Assembly (NCBI RefSeq): GCF_000002995.4
Contig: NW_025062475.1
Location: 6,080,187 to 6,144,186 of the forward strand
DNA: 64,000 bases
Source: Brugia malayi
Taxonomy: Eukaryota > Nematoda > Chromadorea > Rhabditida > Onchocercidae
Direction of reading: 5' to 3'
A program made the position numbers and the translations under genes. The notes below the pieces were generated by a model that saw only the letters and a list, made by a program, of their open reading frames with translations, was not told the DNA's origin and searched no databases. Below, piece by piece: positions 63,201-64,000 of this stretch (positions within the stretch are counted from its first letter, which is position 1; every line of letters begins with the position of its first letter).

Positions 63201-64000
63201 GAGCTATAGGACAAAGTTACATATTTGTGTTGTACTTTTCAGTACTTCTCGATAAACACATTTGCCTCTCATCGCTCTTTCTTTCCCACTTCTCCCGTGT
63301 TGCTTTAATTAGTGCTCATTAAAAAAACATGTAAAACTGGTAAGAATGATCGGATAAAGTTTAGGTCAGAAATCAGCTAACTGAATGACTAAGAATTTTG
63401 ATATGTTCTGATTTTTTAATATTTCTTTTCCATATTTCGCACCCAATCACTTTCACATATTACCTGACTTTGCTACATTGTCTAACAAAAGCATTGATAA
63501 CTGATAGTGGAGAAGAAGGAAGAGAGCGTACTAGACAATTTAGGTTGATATCAACTTTCTATGCAAACGTTTCATTTACAATATAGATTTGACTCAAACT
63601 TTTGTTGAGTAGCTTTTTTGCATAATTTATTAAGTTGTTAAGAAGTGATCACCTAATTGAGCTTCAAGTCAGCGATAAAGAGCTAACTGCTTGTGCAAGC
63701 TACATTGAGTAGTAGATTAATAAGTAAGTCGAATTGGTTTATAGTCTTGCAAGCCATTAGTAAATATTTACTGAACACAATGTGATGTATGTTGTTCTGG
63801 TTGATCTGCTGTCATATGCATGCTGCATGCACTGTTATTTGATATGAAATGTTTGAGGATGATAATGTGCCTTCTTGATTTTGAAATCCAAAAGAACAAA
63901 TAGATTTTAAATTAGTTGAATTTTTTTAAATGCTATTTCTATTCTGCATTGGAAATGAAAATAAGCGTTGTTAACGCGCCCGTTATTTCCGTAATGCTCT
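54251..64000. other. 3' UTR and intergenic DNA, no supported gene
   Basis: Stops are frequent in all frames and nothing resembles a known protein. An AATAAA at 55677-55682 is the first good polyadenylation signal I see after the cadherin stop, implying a 3' UTR of about 1.4 kb, but nonconsensus signals nearer the stop are possible. Poly-T and poly-A runs are common (for example 57158-57172, 60698-60714 and 62960-62978). Confidence 0.55.
58138..58218. repeat. CACA/GACA microsatellite
   Basis: CATACA, CAGA and GACA units include five perfect GACA copies. The longest open frame in the flank (134 codons on the - strand, 58113-58517) reads through this repeat at its C-terminal end. Confidence 0.85.

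Overview
The window reads as nematode nuclear DNA, most likely from a filarial or other spirurid worm. It is AT-rich (roughly 30% GC by eye), genes are split into many short exons by AT-rich introns of about 100-900 bp, and acceptors have the form TTTTCAG or TTTTTAG. The proteins are animal cell-surface and secreted types, including an ShK-nitrobindin fusion. The species is inferred from style only. No bacterial operons, rRNA, CRISPR arrays or intact transposons were seen.

Two genes can be rebuilt, both on the + strand. Gene 1 (1225-3418, six exons, 264 aa) encodes a predicted secreted protein: a signal peptide, one six-cysteine ShKT domain, and a nitrobindin/THAP4-type beta-barrel that keeps the C-terminal heme-ligand histidine.

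Positions 3419-22874 are about 19.5 kb with no supported gene. They hold AT-rich sequence, several microsatellites and two GC-richer islands of unknown origin.

Gene 2 (22875-54250) fills the centre. I rebuilt 79 exons with consistent phase, giving about 4,469 residues: signal peptide, about 33 extracellular cadherin repeats, a Fat-type juxtamembrane region, two EGF domains, a laminin G domain, three more EGF domains, one membrane helix and a tail of about 370 residues. This is the Fat-like cadherin architecture (C. elegans CDH-4 class). Only about half of the cadherin linkers keep a calcium-binding DxND-type motif. The tail holds a YMTM motif, a YDEP motif and a proline run, and the last exon has two competing acceptors that give different C-termini.

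Positions 54251-64000 contain 3' UTR and intergenic sequence with no convincing exon.

The genes are about 19.5 kb apart and are not an operon. Gene 1 would act outside the cell, possibly on heme or nitric oxide. Gene 2 would act at cell contacts in adhesion, planar polarity and cell or axon migration. No new multi-gene system was found; the most unusual items are the ShK-nitrobindin protein and the eroded calcium linkers and dual C-terminus of the Fat-like cadherin.
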